Source: Anaerolineales bacterium
GTDB taxonomy: Bacteria > Chloroflexota > Anaerolineae > Anaerolineales > DRMV01
Length of the DNA: 17,668 bases
NCBI GenBank assembly: GCA_015484985.1
Contig: WFUL01000158.1
Coordinates: forward strand, 1-17,668
Direction of reading: 5' to 3'
Shown: positions 1 to 6,755 of the stretch, one piece after another
Position numbering within the stretch: the first letter of the stretch is position 1
Layout: every line of letters starts with the position of its first letter
Program-made: the position numbers and the translations under genes
Notes under the pieces: generated by a model
The model's input: only the letters and a program-made list of their open reading frames with translations
Database searches by the model: none
What the model was told of the DNA's origin: nothing

Positions 1-133
1 CCATAGTCCTGGCGCAAACGTTCCGCCAATCTGACCAGTTTCAATCCCTCATAGGTAGGCTCGAAACGGCATGAAAATCTCCGGCCCTCGCTCGCCCACC
101 ACGGTTTCAATCCCTCATAGGTAGGCTCGAAAC
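1..133 (-). CRISPR. Leader-proximal end of a type I-B CRISPR array (two repeats, truncated by the window edge)
   Basis: Two identical 30-base repeats lie at 38-67 and 104-133. On the plus strand each begins GTTTCAATCCCTCATAGG and ends CTCGAAAC. They flank a 36-base spacer at 68-103. The 37 bases at 1-37 are a second spacer, nearly or fully complete. Read on the minus strand the repeat ends in ATTGAAAC, the usual 5' handle of type I-B crRNAs. The array is therefore transcribed leftward and its leader lies to the right, beside cas2. No third repeat is visible, so total array length is unknown. Cas6, encoded at the far end of the locus, would cut the transcript within each repeat. The visible spacer has no match elsewhere in the window. 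Confidence 0.95.
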
Positions 134-161
134 CAACGTGGAATTTGGGTGTGTTGGTGGT

Positions 162-167
162 ATTATA
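162..167 (-). promoter_or_regulatory. Candidate -10 box of the CRISPR array promoter
   Basis: A perfect TATAAT is read on the minus strand here. Transcription would start near 155, leaving about 20 bases of leader RNA before the first repeat at 133. No good -35 hexamer is present at 16-18 bases spacing. The call rests on the consensus -10 and its placement. Confidence 0.5.
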
Positions 168-328
168 CCCCAAAGTGGAAGGGAAAGGCCTTGGATCTTG
201 GGGCAAAAGATAGCGACAAGGGGTGTAATAGGGAAAAAGAGGGTCGCCAAGAACGAAAATAGAGCACGAAAACCCTTGTTCAGCCAGAAAAGCCTAAATG
301 TGGCCGTGCTACTACAGTACATCGAAAA

Positions 329-380
329 GTCGTCGTGTCGTCGCAGGCTTAGGATAAAGACGCAACCCTCGATCGACGAC
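329..380 (+). repeat. Possible hairpin just upstream of the cas2 ribosome-binding site
   Basis: GTCGTCG occurs twice, at 329-335 and 337-343. Its complement CGACGAC is at 374-380, directly against the AGGAGG at 381-386 that serves cas2. Either upstream copy could pair with the downstream one in the cas2 mRNA. The stem is only 7 bp with a 30-38 base loop, so a regulatory role is speculative. Confidence 0.3.
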
Positions 381-393
381 AGGAGGATGCACC

Positions 394-657
394 ATGTACG
401 TCATCATGGTCTATGACGTGCAGGTAGAACGGGTGTCCAAGGTGCTCAAAATCGCCCGACGGTACCTCTCGTGGGTCCAGAACTCCGTACTCGAAGGCCA
501 ACTCACCCGCACCCAGTTCCTGCGCCTCCAAAAGGAGGTACGCCAGGTCATTGATGAGCAGGCCGACAGTGTGCTCTTCTATACCCTCCGCTCTGCACAG
601 GACCTCCGACGCGTGCATCTCGGCCTCCAAAAAGGTGGACCTGAGTTCTTTGTTTAA
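394..657 (+). CDS. cas2: CRISPR-associated endoribonuclease/integration protein Cas2
   Basis: Cas2 is the small ferredoxin-fold partner of Cas1. A Cas2 dimer bridges two Cas1 dimers to form the spacer integrase. The 87-residue product is a normal size for the family. It opens MYVIMVYDV, with the conserved metal-binding Asp at residue 8, followed by VSKVLKIARRYL and WVQNSVLEG, both typical of type I and III Cas2. The ATG follows AGGAGG (381-386) by 7 bases. The gene is on the plus strand and faces cas1 tail to tail across 95 bases, whereas the rest of the cas operon runs on the minus strand. It must therefore be expressed separately, probably from within the CRISPR leader. The identification is secure; only the arrangement is odd. 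Confidence 0.96.
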   Translation: MYVIMVYDVQVERVSKVLKIARRYLSWVQNSVLEGQLTRTQFLRLQKEVRQVIDEQADSVLFYTLRSAQDLRRVHLGLQKGGPEFFV

Positions 658-752
658 CGCCTCCGCTAACCTCTGCCAGCCTGTGCCCCACGTCATAACA
701 TAGGACCGACAAAAGGCTACCCCATCACAGAACTTCGCCCCGTTCCATTGAC

Positions 753-1745
753 CTACCATCGAGCATGAAATGGCACGTAAAGCCGTTCTCCCATCAGGTG
801 CTTCTGGATTTTGTACAACTCCAGTCGAAGTGCCCGCCGATAACTCACCTTCCGACGCAGGCCCCGATGGTAAAAAGTGGTCTCCAGCCGCTTTTCCCAT
901 GCTTCCAAAAACACCCGTCGCCCGCGCTCGTCAAGATACAGGCCCTCCAACTCCTCCGTAAAATGCCGCGCCTGTATCTGCCCTCGACCCACTAGGCTCA
1001 ACACCAGGCGGTCCACCAACACCGGCTTGAACACTTCGGCCACATCCAGGTTCAATGTGAACCGCCGGAAATTGGTTGCATGCAAGAACCCAATGCGCGG
1101 ATCCAGATGCGTACGGTAAATCTCTGAAAGAACCGCGGTATACAATAGTGTATTTCCAAAAGAAAGCAATGCATTCAACCGGTTTCGAGGTGGACGCCGG
1201 GTCCGAACTTCAAAGGCAAAATCCGGATTGTCCAAAATGACATCAAAGGCCTGATAATACACTTCCCGGGCTTTGCCCTCGGCTTGCATGAGCGCGGGTA
1301 TATCCGACAAATCCAGCAATCGCTCGCGATGGACCTGGAGGGCTTCTTCGACCTCCTCCAGCGGCTTGCCGCGGTTTCGATAATAACGCACCACCTTGTA
1401 TAGATTGAATAACGCACCGTCTACGAACCGCCGGGCCAGGTCCAGGCGCTTGGCTTCGTCCAGGTAGTGCTCGGCCTGCCGCAAAATCATGTAGCCCGAA
1501 TTGTAGTGCTCCCGAGGGTAATAGGTGCCGATGTAATACCCGTTGTAGCCGTAGAAGTGCACCGGGATGCGCTGCTGGGTGAGAAAACCCAGCAAACGTT
1601 TGTTCAAATCCACCTCGCCGAACACATGGATTTCCTCCACCTGCTCCACGGGGAAAAACCGCTTGCCCTCGTCGGTTTCCAGCACCAGGGTATTCTGCCG
1701 GCGGCGCAGGCGCCCGCTGGAAAGCACATACAACCGCTTGCCCAT
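753..1745 (-). CDS. cas1: CRISPR-associated endonuclease/integrase Cas1 (type I-B)
   Basis: Cas1 is the metal-dependent integrase that inserts new spacers at the leader end of the array. The 330-residue product has an N-terminal beta domain (GKRLYVLSSGRLRRRQNTLVL) and an alpha-helical catalytic domain. The expected metal ligands are Glu161 (in AEGKAREVYY), His222 (in GFLHATNF) and Asp234 (in LNLDVAEVFKP). The NALLSFGNTLLY segment between them is also typical. The ATG at 1745 is preceded by AGGAGGACTGAAAGC, whose Shine-Dalgarno lies inside the end of cas4. The cas4 stop is at 1750-1752, so the genes nearly touch. The reading frame is open further upstream (to 1895), but that part is antisense-like cas4 sequence and is not in the family alignment. 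Cas1 is the last gene of the minus-strand operon and ends TAG at 753. Confidence 0.96.
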   Translation of the reverse strand: MGKRLYVLSSGRLRRRQNTLVLETDEGKRFFPVEQVEEIHVFGEVDLNKRLLGFLTQQRIPVHFYGYNGYYIGTYYPREHYNSGYMILRQAEHYLDEAKRLDLARRFVDGALFNLYKVVRYYRNRGKPLEEVEEALQVHRERLLDLSDIPALMQAEGKAREVYYQAFDVILDNPDFAFEVRTRRPPRNRLNALLSFGNTLLYTAVLSEIYRTHLDPRIGFLHATNFRRFTLNLDVAEVFKPVLVDRLVLSLVGRGQIQARHFTEELEGLYLDERGRRVFLEAWEKRLETTFYHRGLRRKVSYRRALRLELYKIQKHLMGERLYVPFHARW

Positions 1746-1749
1746 GCTT

Positions 1750-2262
1750 TCAGTCCTCCTCGTCGCTCCAGCAGAACTCGCGGTACGCGCAGGCCCGGCA
1801 GTAACGGATGCGCCGGGCCGGGGGCGGCGTGGGCCGGGCCAGGATGGCCTCGATGCGGGCCAGCACCTGCCGGAGCGCGGCCTCGGCCTCCGCATCCAAC
1901 ACCACCCGCTCCCGCCGGCGCTCTTCGGGAAAGCGCAACTCGCCCTCGGCCTCCACGCCCATCTCCCGCAGGCGCCAGAGGTAGAAGAGCATTTGCATCC
2001 GGGTGGCCTCCACGAAGCGGGACGAGGCCTTGATTTCCCCCACCACCAGGCGGGTGCCCTGCCGTTCCACCAGGTCCAGTTTCATGCCCGGCAGCGCAAT
2101 CTCCCGCTTGCGGCTGCGGGGGTAAGCGGCTTCGCCCAGAAAACGGCCCCATTCCAGGCGCGCGTGGTCCCGGTCCGGCTCGATTTCGTGGGCCATGAGC
2201 CAGACCTCCCGGTCGCAAATCAGCGCGTACCAAACCAGGGTGCCGGTGATGTGTTCGGGCAT
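1750..2262 (-). CDS. cas4: CRISPR-associated exonuclease Cas4
   Basis: Cas4 trims prespacers and helps select the PAM and orientation during spacer acquisition with Cas1-Cas2. The 170-residue product is a normal size. It has the PD-(D/E)XK nuclease core: Asp63 in MKLDLVER, then Glu76 and Lys78 in VVGEIKAS, and the QMLFY motif at 90-94. Four cysteines for a 4Fe-4S cluster are present: Cys16 near the N-terminus, and Cys155, Cys158 and Cys164 in YCRACAYREFC. Because Cys16 is needed, the start must lie upstream of it, which supports the ATG at 2262. That ATG has no Shine-Dalgarno. It is preceded by a tract of ACTGACC heptamers and, in the same frame, by the stop of the upstream DUF6429-like gene 15 bases away. 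Translation probably depends on reinitiation. Confidence 0.95.
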   Translation of the reverse strand: MPEHITGTLVWYALICDREVWLMAHEIEPDRDHARLEWGRFLGEAAYPRSRKREIALPGMKLDLVERQGTRLVVGEIKASSRFVEATRMQMLFYLWRLREMGVEAEGELRFPEERRRERVVLDAEAEAALRQVLARIEAILARPTPPPARRIRYCRACAYREFCWSDEED

Positions 2263-2289
2263 ATCAGTGGTCAGTGGTCAGTCGTCAGT
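2263..2289 (-). repeat. Heptamer tandem repeat (ACTGACC) between the DUF6429-like gene and cas4
   Basis: On the coding strand the unit ACTGACC occurs as ACTGACG (2289-2283), two perfect copies (2282-2276 and 2275-2269), and a degenerate ACTGATA running into the cas4 ATG. Each unit carries a TGA. Because 7 is not a multiple of 3, the successive TGAs close all three reading frames. The tract supplies the stop codon of the upstream gene and occupies the place where cas4 should have its ribosome-binding site. It resembles the short tandem heptamer repeats known from intergenic DNA of cyanobacteria and other bacteria. Confidence 0.8.
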
Positions 2290-2529
2290 TTCCGGCACAT
2301 CGGCCAGGTGGGCCTGGAGGCAATCGTCCCGGGGTAGGTCCACCCCGGGCAGGCCGAACCAGAGCAGAAACGCCTCCTGCGCGGCGCGCAGGCCCTCGGG
2401 CGTGAAGGCCACGCTCTTGGCTCGGCCTCGCGGGTTGCTGATGTAGCCCTTTTCGTGCAGCCGTGCGAGTTCGTCCCAGGGCAGGCCCTTCCAGGCCCGA
2501 CAGGACGCCAGGGGCGGTTGGCCGTCCAT
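2278..2529 (-). CDS. DUF6429-like protein, open downstream part (83 aa)
   Basis: This is the open part of the interrupted gene described for 2278-2607. It contains most of the recognisable family signature: CRAWKGLPWDELARLHEKG at about residues 10-28, NPRGRAKSVAFTPEG at about 32-46, and an acidic tail ending ETDD. The ATG at 2529 lies two codons after the interrupting UGA and has no Shine-Dalgarno of its own. It could be translated only by reinitiation after the 24-codon upstream part. The family has no known function to my knowledge. The fold is likely a small winged-helix-like helical domain, which is an inference from the predicted helices and the KSV-lT-eG turn. It sits between cas3 and cas4 inside the cas operon and shares its frame with cas4. 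Confidence 0.6.
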   Translation of the reverse strand: MDGQPPLASCRAWKGLPWDELARLHEKGYISNPRGRAKSVAFTPEGLRAAQEAFLLWFGLPGVDLPRDDCLQAHLADVPETDD

Positions 2530-2607
2530 CCATCAGTTCAGGTACAGCAAGGCCAACATCACCTCCGTGGCCTTTTCTTCGTCGTCGTACCAGGGTTGTT
2601 CGGTCAT
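2278..2607 (-). pseudogene. DUF6429-like small gene interrupted by an in-frame UGA
   Basis: A strong Shine-Dalgarno (AGGAGG at 2619-2614, overlapping the cas3 TAG stop) precedes an ATG at 2607. The first 24 codons include EEKATEVMLALLYLN. A TGA follows at 2535-2533. The same frame then continues through TGG and ATG (2529) into RAWKGLPWDELARLHEKGYI, NPRGRAKSV and TPEGLRAA, ending TGA at 2278. Together the two parts resemble the small DUF6429 family: a helix ending in LALLYL, then RAWKG-dWd-L-rLHEKG-yIs-P-KSV-lT-eG. The single UGA therefore splits what looks like one gene of about 108 codons. It could be a nonsense mutation, a sequencing error, or a functional two-part arrangement. UGA reassignment is unlikely because neighbouring genes end with TGA. 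Confidence 0.7.
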
Positions 2608-2617
2608 GGGGAACCTC

Positions 2618-5101
2618 CTACAAAAACACCCCGCCGCCTTCGTTTTCCCGCTTGAAGCCCGTCACCGGGTCATAATGGGCTTCCCGCACTTCTTGGTGAA
2701 CCACATAAATGCGCAGTTCATCGTCCCAATGGGGGGCGGTATCAGGCTTCAGGGCCACGTTGACCACATACTGATAAAAACACGGTCTGATGCGGGCGAA
2801 ACGTTCCCGGGCTCTCCACACATCGCCATCACGGCGCAGGTCCCGCAGAATGGCCTTGGCTTCCTTCCAGACCGCCACCGCGGTCTCGTCCACCTGCACG
2901 AACACGTCCCGCTTGTAAGGCTGTTGTTCAATGAGGCAAAACTGGCTGATGTACGCGCCGGTGGCATCCTTGGCTTTGAGCACACAGGGTCGGCCCTTCT
3001 CGCCGTCGAAACGCAGCGTGCATACCGCGCCCCACAAAGCATCGGCCACATCCCACGGGATGCCCGTCTCCCACACGTCGCGGAAGTACGCCCCCAGCAG
3101 TTCCAGAAGCTCTGGCTCTCGAAGGCGCTGGAGACCCTCCAGGCGTTTTTGGGCGCGTTCCAGCAACACCGGATCGTAAATCCAATGTGCAAAGGAACGC
3201 CCCTTCTCATCCACCCAGTGCACAATGTGGAATTCCCCCCGTATTCCCGGGCGCAGATTGCGGTTGCAACGGCCCGCGGCTTGCACCAGGGAATCCAGCG
3301 GGGCCAGGTCGCGGTAGATGACATCGAAATCCACATCCACCCCGGCTTCAATAAGTTGGGTGGACACCGCGAAGCGGTAGCGTCCAGCCCTCAGCGCCCG
3401 GATGCGCGCCAGCCGCTCCCGGGGCGTTACACCGGTAGAGAGAAAGAGCACCTCCTCGTCCAGCGCCTCGGATAGCCGTTCGTGCAGCCTCTGGGCCGCG
3501 GCAATGGTGTTGACCATGAAAAGGTAGGACTTGTCCGGCTTGGGCACAAAGCCGTCCACGAAATCATCCAGGGTTTGCCGTTCCAGGTGAATGTGCACAT
3601 CCAGCCGGTCCAGGGCGGCGAAGTACACCTCAGGATTGGGCACGAGTTCGCGGGCGCTTTCCAGCAGGTAGGGCTGGGTGGCCGTCATGAGGATGACATA
3701 CGCGCCCAGGCGCTCTGCGGCCTCGGTGAGCAGGCGGCGCACCAGGGGCCAGTACACCGCGGGCAGGGCCTGCACCTCGTCCAGGAGCAAAATCGCACCG
3801 TACAACTTGTTCACCCGCCGGGCCGCCGCGTTACGCCAGGCCAGCAGGGTGTTGAAAAGTTGGACGAAGGTGGTGACCACGATTTCCGCATGCCATCCCT
3901 CGGTAAGCAGCCGCGACGCGGCATAGTCCAGCTCACGCACCTCGTCCTGCACCCGCTCCCGATACTGCACATCCGCGAGGTGATGGTGCTTGAGCAGCAG
4001 GCGACTTTCTACCAGCCAGCCGCGACGGGCTTCGGGATCGCACGGGTCAGGGGGCGGCGAAGCAGGCGCGTCCGGGATCGTCAGATCCAAGGCCGTGGCC
4101 AGCACCTGCTCCAGGGTGGCCGCGTTCTGGTCAATGATGGAAAGGAAAGGCAGCGCGTAGATGATGCGCGGCGGATGCCCTGTAGCCTTACGCACCAGGT
4201 CGCGCAGCCGCAACGCCGCGGCCAGGCCCGTCAGCGTTTTGCCCATGCCCGTGGGCAGGGTCAGGGTGTACAGGTGCTCGTCAGGGGAAAGGGGCCCGGC
4301 CAGCACTTCCTGATAAGCCCGTTCCCGCATCGCGTTCAGGCCTCTCGGGGGGGATGGCCCGAAGGCTTGGGCCCTGTAACGGTCCACCGCATCAGACGGG
4401 ATATCCGCCCGCGCGGGTAGATGCGCCTTGGCGCCGGCTTCCAACTTGTCCGCGTCCAGCAAGGCCGAACAAGCGGCCAGGAACGCGAAGTACGCTTCCG
4501 CGTACGGCGCTTCGCGCTTCCAGCGGCGCCAGTTTCGCCGCCAGCGGCGGAACATCGCCGGGGCTTCATCCTGCAACCAGGCCTGAAACGCCGCAGGCTC
4601 AAACCGCAACGCGGCGCGGACTTCCGCGGGCAGGTCCAGGGCGGCCAGATAGGCGTTGGCCTCTTCCGGGGGAATGGCCTGAATTTGCGCCTCCAGCACT
4701 TCCCGTTCGCGTTCGTCGGGGGGAAGGAGTTCATCGGCCACGCTGTGCAAGTTGGTATGATGGCGCAGCACCGCGAGGTAGGCGAAGAGCAAAGCCAGCC
4801 ACTCGGATTCGGCCCCGTTGCCCAGCCAGGCCGTGGCCCGGAACAGGAAAAACAGGGCCGAAAGTTTGGCGTGACAGGTGAAGGCGTCCTTACGTCGCTT
4901 GCCGCGCAAGGCTTCCTGGAAGAAGCGAGTGGCCTTGCCGAAGTCGTGCAGCGCAATGGCCGCCTCCAACAGCGCGCGCCGGCGCGGCGACTGCCACCAC
5001 GCCGGCGCGCTTTCGTCCAGCAAACGGCGGGCCAGGGCCAGCACCCGATTGCTGTGCTCTTCTAACGGAACGCCGGGATGTGAGTAGAGGCCGGAGGCCA
5101 T
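2618..5101 (-). CDS. cas3: CRISPR-associated helicase/nuclease Cas3 (HD plus SF2 helicase)
   Basis: Cas3 is recruited by target-bound Cascade and degrades the DNA processively from the displaced strand. The 827-residue product has both activities in one chain. The N-terminal HD nuclease has His16, the HDFGK pair His52-Asp53, His77 and His114-His115. The superfamily 2 helicase has Walker A LPTGMGKT (282-289), the DEAD-box variant LLDEVQALP with DEVQ at 441-444, motif III TATQ (473-476), motif V around STQLIEAGVDV (580-590) and motif VI QAAGRCNRN (607-615). The C-terminal domain follows. The ATG at 5101 lies 40 bases inside the end of cas5b, preceded by GGAGAGGTGG. The TAG stop overlaps the Shine-Dalgarno of the next gene, so the two are tightly coupled. 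All key motifs are intact. Confidence 0.96.
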   Translation of the reverse strand: MASGLYSHPGVPLEEHSNRVLALARRLLDESAPAWWQSPRRRALLEAAIALHDFGKATRFFQEALRGKRRKDAFTCHAKLSALFFLFRATAWLGNGAESEWLALLFAYLAVLRHHTNLHSVADELLPPDEREREVLEAQIQAIPPEEANAYLAALDLPAEVRAALRFEPAAFQAWLQDEAPAMFRRWRRNWRRWKREAPYAEAYFAFLAACSALLDADKLEAGAKAHLPARADIPSDAVDRYRAQAFGPSPPRGLNAMRERAYQEVLAGPLSPDEHLYTLTLPTGMGKTLTGLAAALRLRDLVRKATGHPPRIIYALPFLSIIDQNAATLEQVLATALDLTIPDAPASPPPDPCDPEARRGWLVESRLLLKHHHLADVQYRERVQDEVRELDYAASRLLTEGWHAEIVVTTFVQLFNTLLAWRNAAARRVNKLYGAILLLDEVQALPAVYWPLVRRLLTEAAERLGAYVILMTATQPYLLESARELVPNPEVYFAALDRLDVHIHLERQTLDDFVDGFVPKPDKSYLFMVNTIAAAQRLHERLSEALDEEVLFLSTGVTPRERLARIRALRAGRYRFAVSTQLIEAGVDVDFDVIYRDLAPLDSLVQAAGRCNRNLRPGIRGEFHIVHWVDEKGRSFAHWIYDPVLLERAQKRLEGLQRLREPELLELLGAYFRDVWETGIPWDVADALWGAVCTLRFDGEKGRPCVLKAKDATGAYISQFCLIEQQPYKRDVFVQVDETAVAVWKEAKAILRDLRRDGDVWRARERFARIRPCFYQYVVNVALKPDTAPHWDDELRIYVVHQEVREAHYDPVTGFKRENEGGGVFL

Positions 5102-5838
5102 AAATATACCACCTCTCCGTTGTCCAGTTGGTACACGGGTTCCCGCACCGTTACCCGAACCGGCGCGGCGTTCACCTCCGCCACCACATCCTGGTAGAGG
5201 AGCGGCGTGCGGTCCAGGGACAGGTACACGGCCACCCGTTCCTTGGTCAATTTCACCCCTGGGCGCAGGGCCTCTTTCAACCCCTGTACGGCATCCAACG
5301 CCTCGACAGGGAACACCGTGACCAGGTCGTAGGTACCTGGGGGAAGAGCCTGTGCAGTATAGGAGCCCGCGTAGGCGAAATCGGCCAGCAGTTCCGAAAG
5401 GCCCAGGGAGACGGTGTAGTGGGTACGATGCTCCTGGAGCAGATCTTCCAAGTCATCCAGAAGCGCGGTCTTACCGCCGAGGTAAAGGCGGAACCGAGCA
5501 TCGCGCAGGTATTCCACCTTGACCTGCGTTCGCACCATACCCTGGACGTTCCCCTTGCGTCGGGCCGAAAGGGTCGGGTCGAACTTACCGCTCCGCCCTT
5601 TGGTGAAAACCAAGTTCTGCCCCCACCGCACTCGGCGGACCGGTTCTAAGATGCGCACGCCTATGGCCAGGTCCGCGGTGGCCCGCAGGTATTCCTCCTT
5701 CCCCAAGCCCAAAATCGCGCTTACGATGCCCCGCACTGCGGTGGGCGGGGGAAAGGAGTAGGTCAACGGCGACGAGGTGGTGAAGAAGCGCCGGAAGTGG
5801 CCGTAATCACCCCAGAGGTCAAAGGCCACCACCTTCAT
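5062..5838 (-). CDS. cas5b: CRISPR-associated protein Cas5 (type I-B, Cas5h)
   Basis: Cas5 caps the 5' handle of the crRNA and contacts the large subunit in the type I-B Cascade. The 258-residue product starts VVAFDLWGDYGHFRRFFTT, followed by SPLTYSFPPPTAVRGIVSAILG, the typical N-terminal RRM-like strand and the Pro-rich loop of Cas5. Length is normal for the family. Its ATG overlaps the cas7 stop by four bases (ATGA), a sign of translational coupling. Its own end overlaps the cas3 start by 40 bases. A GGAG lies about 9 bases before the start. Catalysis is not expected, because processing is done by the separate Cas6. Confidence 0.94.
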   Translation of the reverse strand: MKVVAFDLWGDYGHFRRFFTTSSPLTYSFPPPTAVRGIVSAILGLGKEEYLRATADLAIGVRILEPVRRVRWGQNLVFTKGRSGKFDPTLSARRKGNVQGMVRTQVKVEYLRDARFRLYLGGKTALLDDLEDLLQEHRTHYTVSLGLSELLADFAYAGSYTAQALPPGTYDLVTVFPVEALDAVQGLKEALRPGVKLTKERVAVYLSLDRTPLLYQDVVAEVNAAPVRVTVREPVYQLDNGEVVYLWPPASTHIPAFR

Positions 5839-6755
5839 ACTTCACCGCTCCAGGGGAAGGGTTCCACGGGCAGGCCCGCGAACACAGCCTCAATGTCCTG
5901 CTTCAACCGCACCCGATCGCCCACCTGCACCCGCACCTTCGCGATTTTGTCCTTATAGGCGGCCACCTTCTGGGCCAGGCCGCTCAAATCCAGCACGCCG
6001 TCGCTGATGTCCCGGATGGTCTCGCCGTTCTTCTCGCTGCGGAAGGCCACCAGTTTGTCCAGTTCGCCCATATGGGTCAGCGTGCCGGGCTTGTACACGA
6101 TATCCACCAGCAGCCGAGGCTCGTGGCCGAACTTGGAGCGGGTGATCACATCGGTACCGGCCTTGTGCCCCACCCACAGGGCCTTGAACATGGCGTCCAG
6201 GTCGTCCTCGGTGAGCCCCGTGGTGGCCGCGGCTTTTTCGTTAGCGATGCCGTAAAAGGCGATGAGGGAGTAAGGCACCACGTACGCCTCGGTGAACGTG
6301 CCCTGACGCTTATCCGCGGCTGAGGGCATAATGCTGGTGCCTTTGATGAGTTCCACCTTGACCCGGTGCAGGGAGTGGCCGAACTTGAATTGCACCGGCC
6401 CGGTGAGGGAAAAGGCGTTCTGGTCGTCGCCCTTGATGGCGAACGTACCGCCAAAGAGGCGAATGTCCACACACTTTTCCAGCACCTTCTTGGGATCGTT
6501 GTCGTAATAGGCCATGATGTCCTCTTTAGTCTTGCGGTTGCCGTCGTCGGTGCGCTCTTCCCGCAAAAAGACCTCATAGCCCAATTCCATCAACGCGTCC
6601 CGCACGGTGCGCTTGAGCCGAACATCGGTAACGATGTTGATGCCCGTTTCCTCATCCAGGCGGGGCTTGTTCTCGTCCATGGGGTCGCCGTTGGGGTTGG
6701 CCCACGACACATCGTACAGGAACAAAATTTCGTGGCGCTTGGTCAAGGTGCTCAT
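5835..6755 (-). CDS. cas7b: CRISPR-associated backbone protein Cas7 (type I-B, Csh2)
   Basis: Cas7 coats the crRNA spacer in multiple copies and forms the Cascade filament. The 306-residue product is of the Csh2 type: RHEILFLYDVSWANPNGDP near the N-terminus (about residues 7-25), then ENKPRLDEETG and a segment FGGTFAIKG around residue 100. Length fits the family. The ATG at 6755 overlaps the cas8b stop by four bases (ATGA) and is preceded by GAGGAGGTTGAAGT, a strong Shine-Dalgarno inside the end of cas8b. That would support high expression of the multicopy subunit. It is followed by cas5b with another four-base overlap. Confidence 0.96.
   Translation of the reverse strand: MSTLTKRHEILFLYDVSWANPNGDPMDENKPRLDEETGINIVTDVRLKRTVRDALMELGYEVFLREERTDDGNRKTKEDIMAYYDNDPKKVLEKCVDIRLFGGTFAIKGDDQNAFSLTGPVQFKFGHSLHRVKVELIKGTSIMPSAADKRQGTFTEAYVVPYSLIAFYGIANEKAAATTGLTEDDLDAMFKALWVGHKAGTDVITRSKFGHEPRLLVDIVYKPGTLTHMGELDKLVAFRSEKNGETIRDISDGVLDLSGLAQKVAAYKDKIAKVRVQVGDRVRLKQDIEAVFAGLPVEPFPWSGEV

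Larger units (their letters stand above)
134..393 (-). promoter_or_regulatory. CRISPR leader, also the 5' region of cas2
   Basis: This 260-base stretch has no convincing gene and separates the last repeat from the cas2 start on the opposite strand. Its position next to the first repeat makes it the array leader, which carries the array promoter and the integration signal. It must also contain the cas2 promoter on the plus strand. I see only weak matches for that promoter, such as TGTAAT at 224-229 without a good -35. The purine-rich stretch around 231-290 has no evident repeats. Confidence 0.75.

Noticed and set aside
138..416. Open frame across the CRISPR leader (plus strand)
   Set aside because: It has no ribosome-binding site, overlaps the cas2 start in another frame, and reads through leader sequence with no family resemblance.
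349..900. Open frame on the minus strand opposite cas2
   Set aside because: It is antisense to the clear cas2 gene and overlaps the end of cas1. Composition is that of a shadow frame.
1745..1895. An N-terminally extended Cas1
   Set aside because: The 50 extra residues are Arg/Pro-rich, overlap the conserved end of cas4, and lack a ribosome-binding site. The ATG at 1745 has a clear AGGAGG.
2533..2535. UGA reassignment (for example to Trp or Gly) to explain the in-frame stop
   Set aside because: cas4, cas7, cas8b, cas6 and others in the window end with TGA at expected family lengths, so UGA is a stop here.
2567..4420. Two long open frames on the plus strand (2567-3475, 3482-4420)
   Set aside because: Both are antisense to cas3, which has every expected motif. 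Long antisense frames are common in GC-rich coding DNA.
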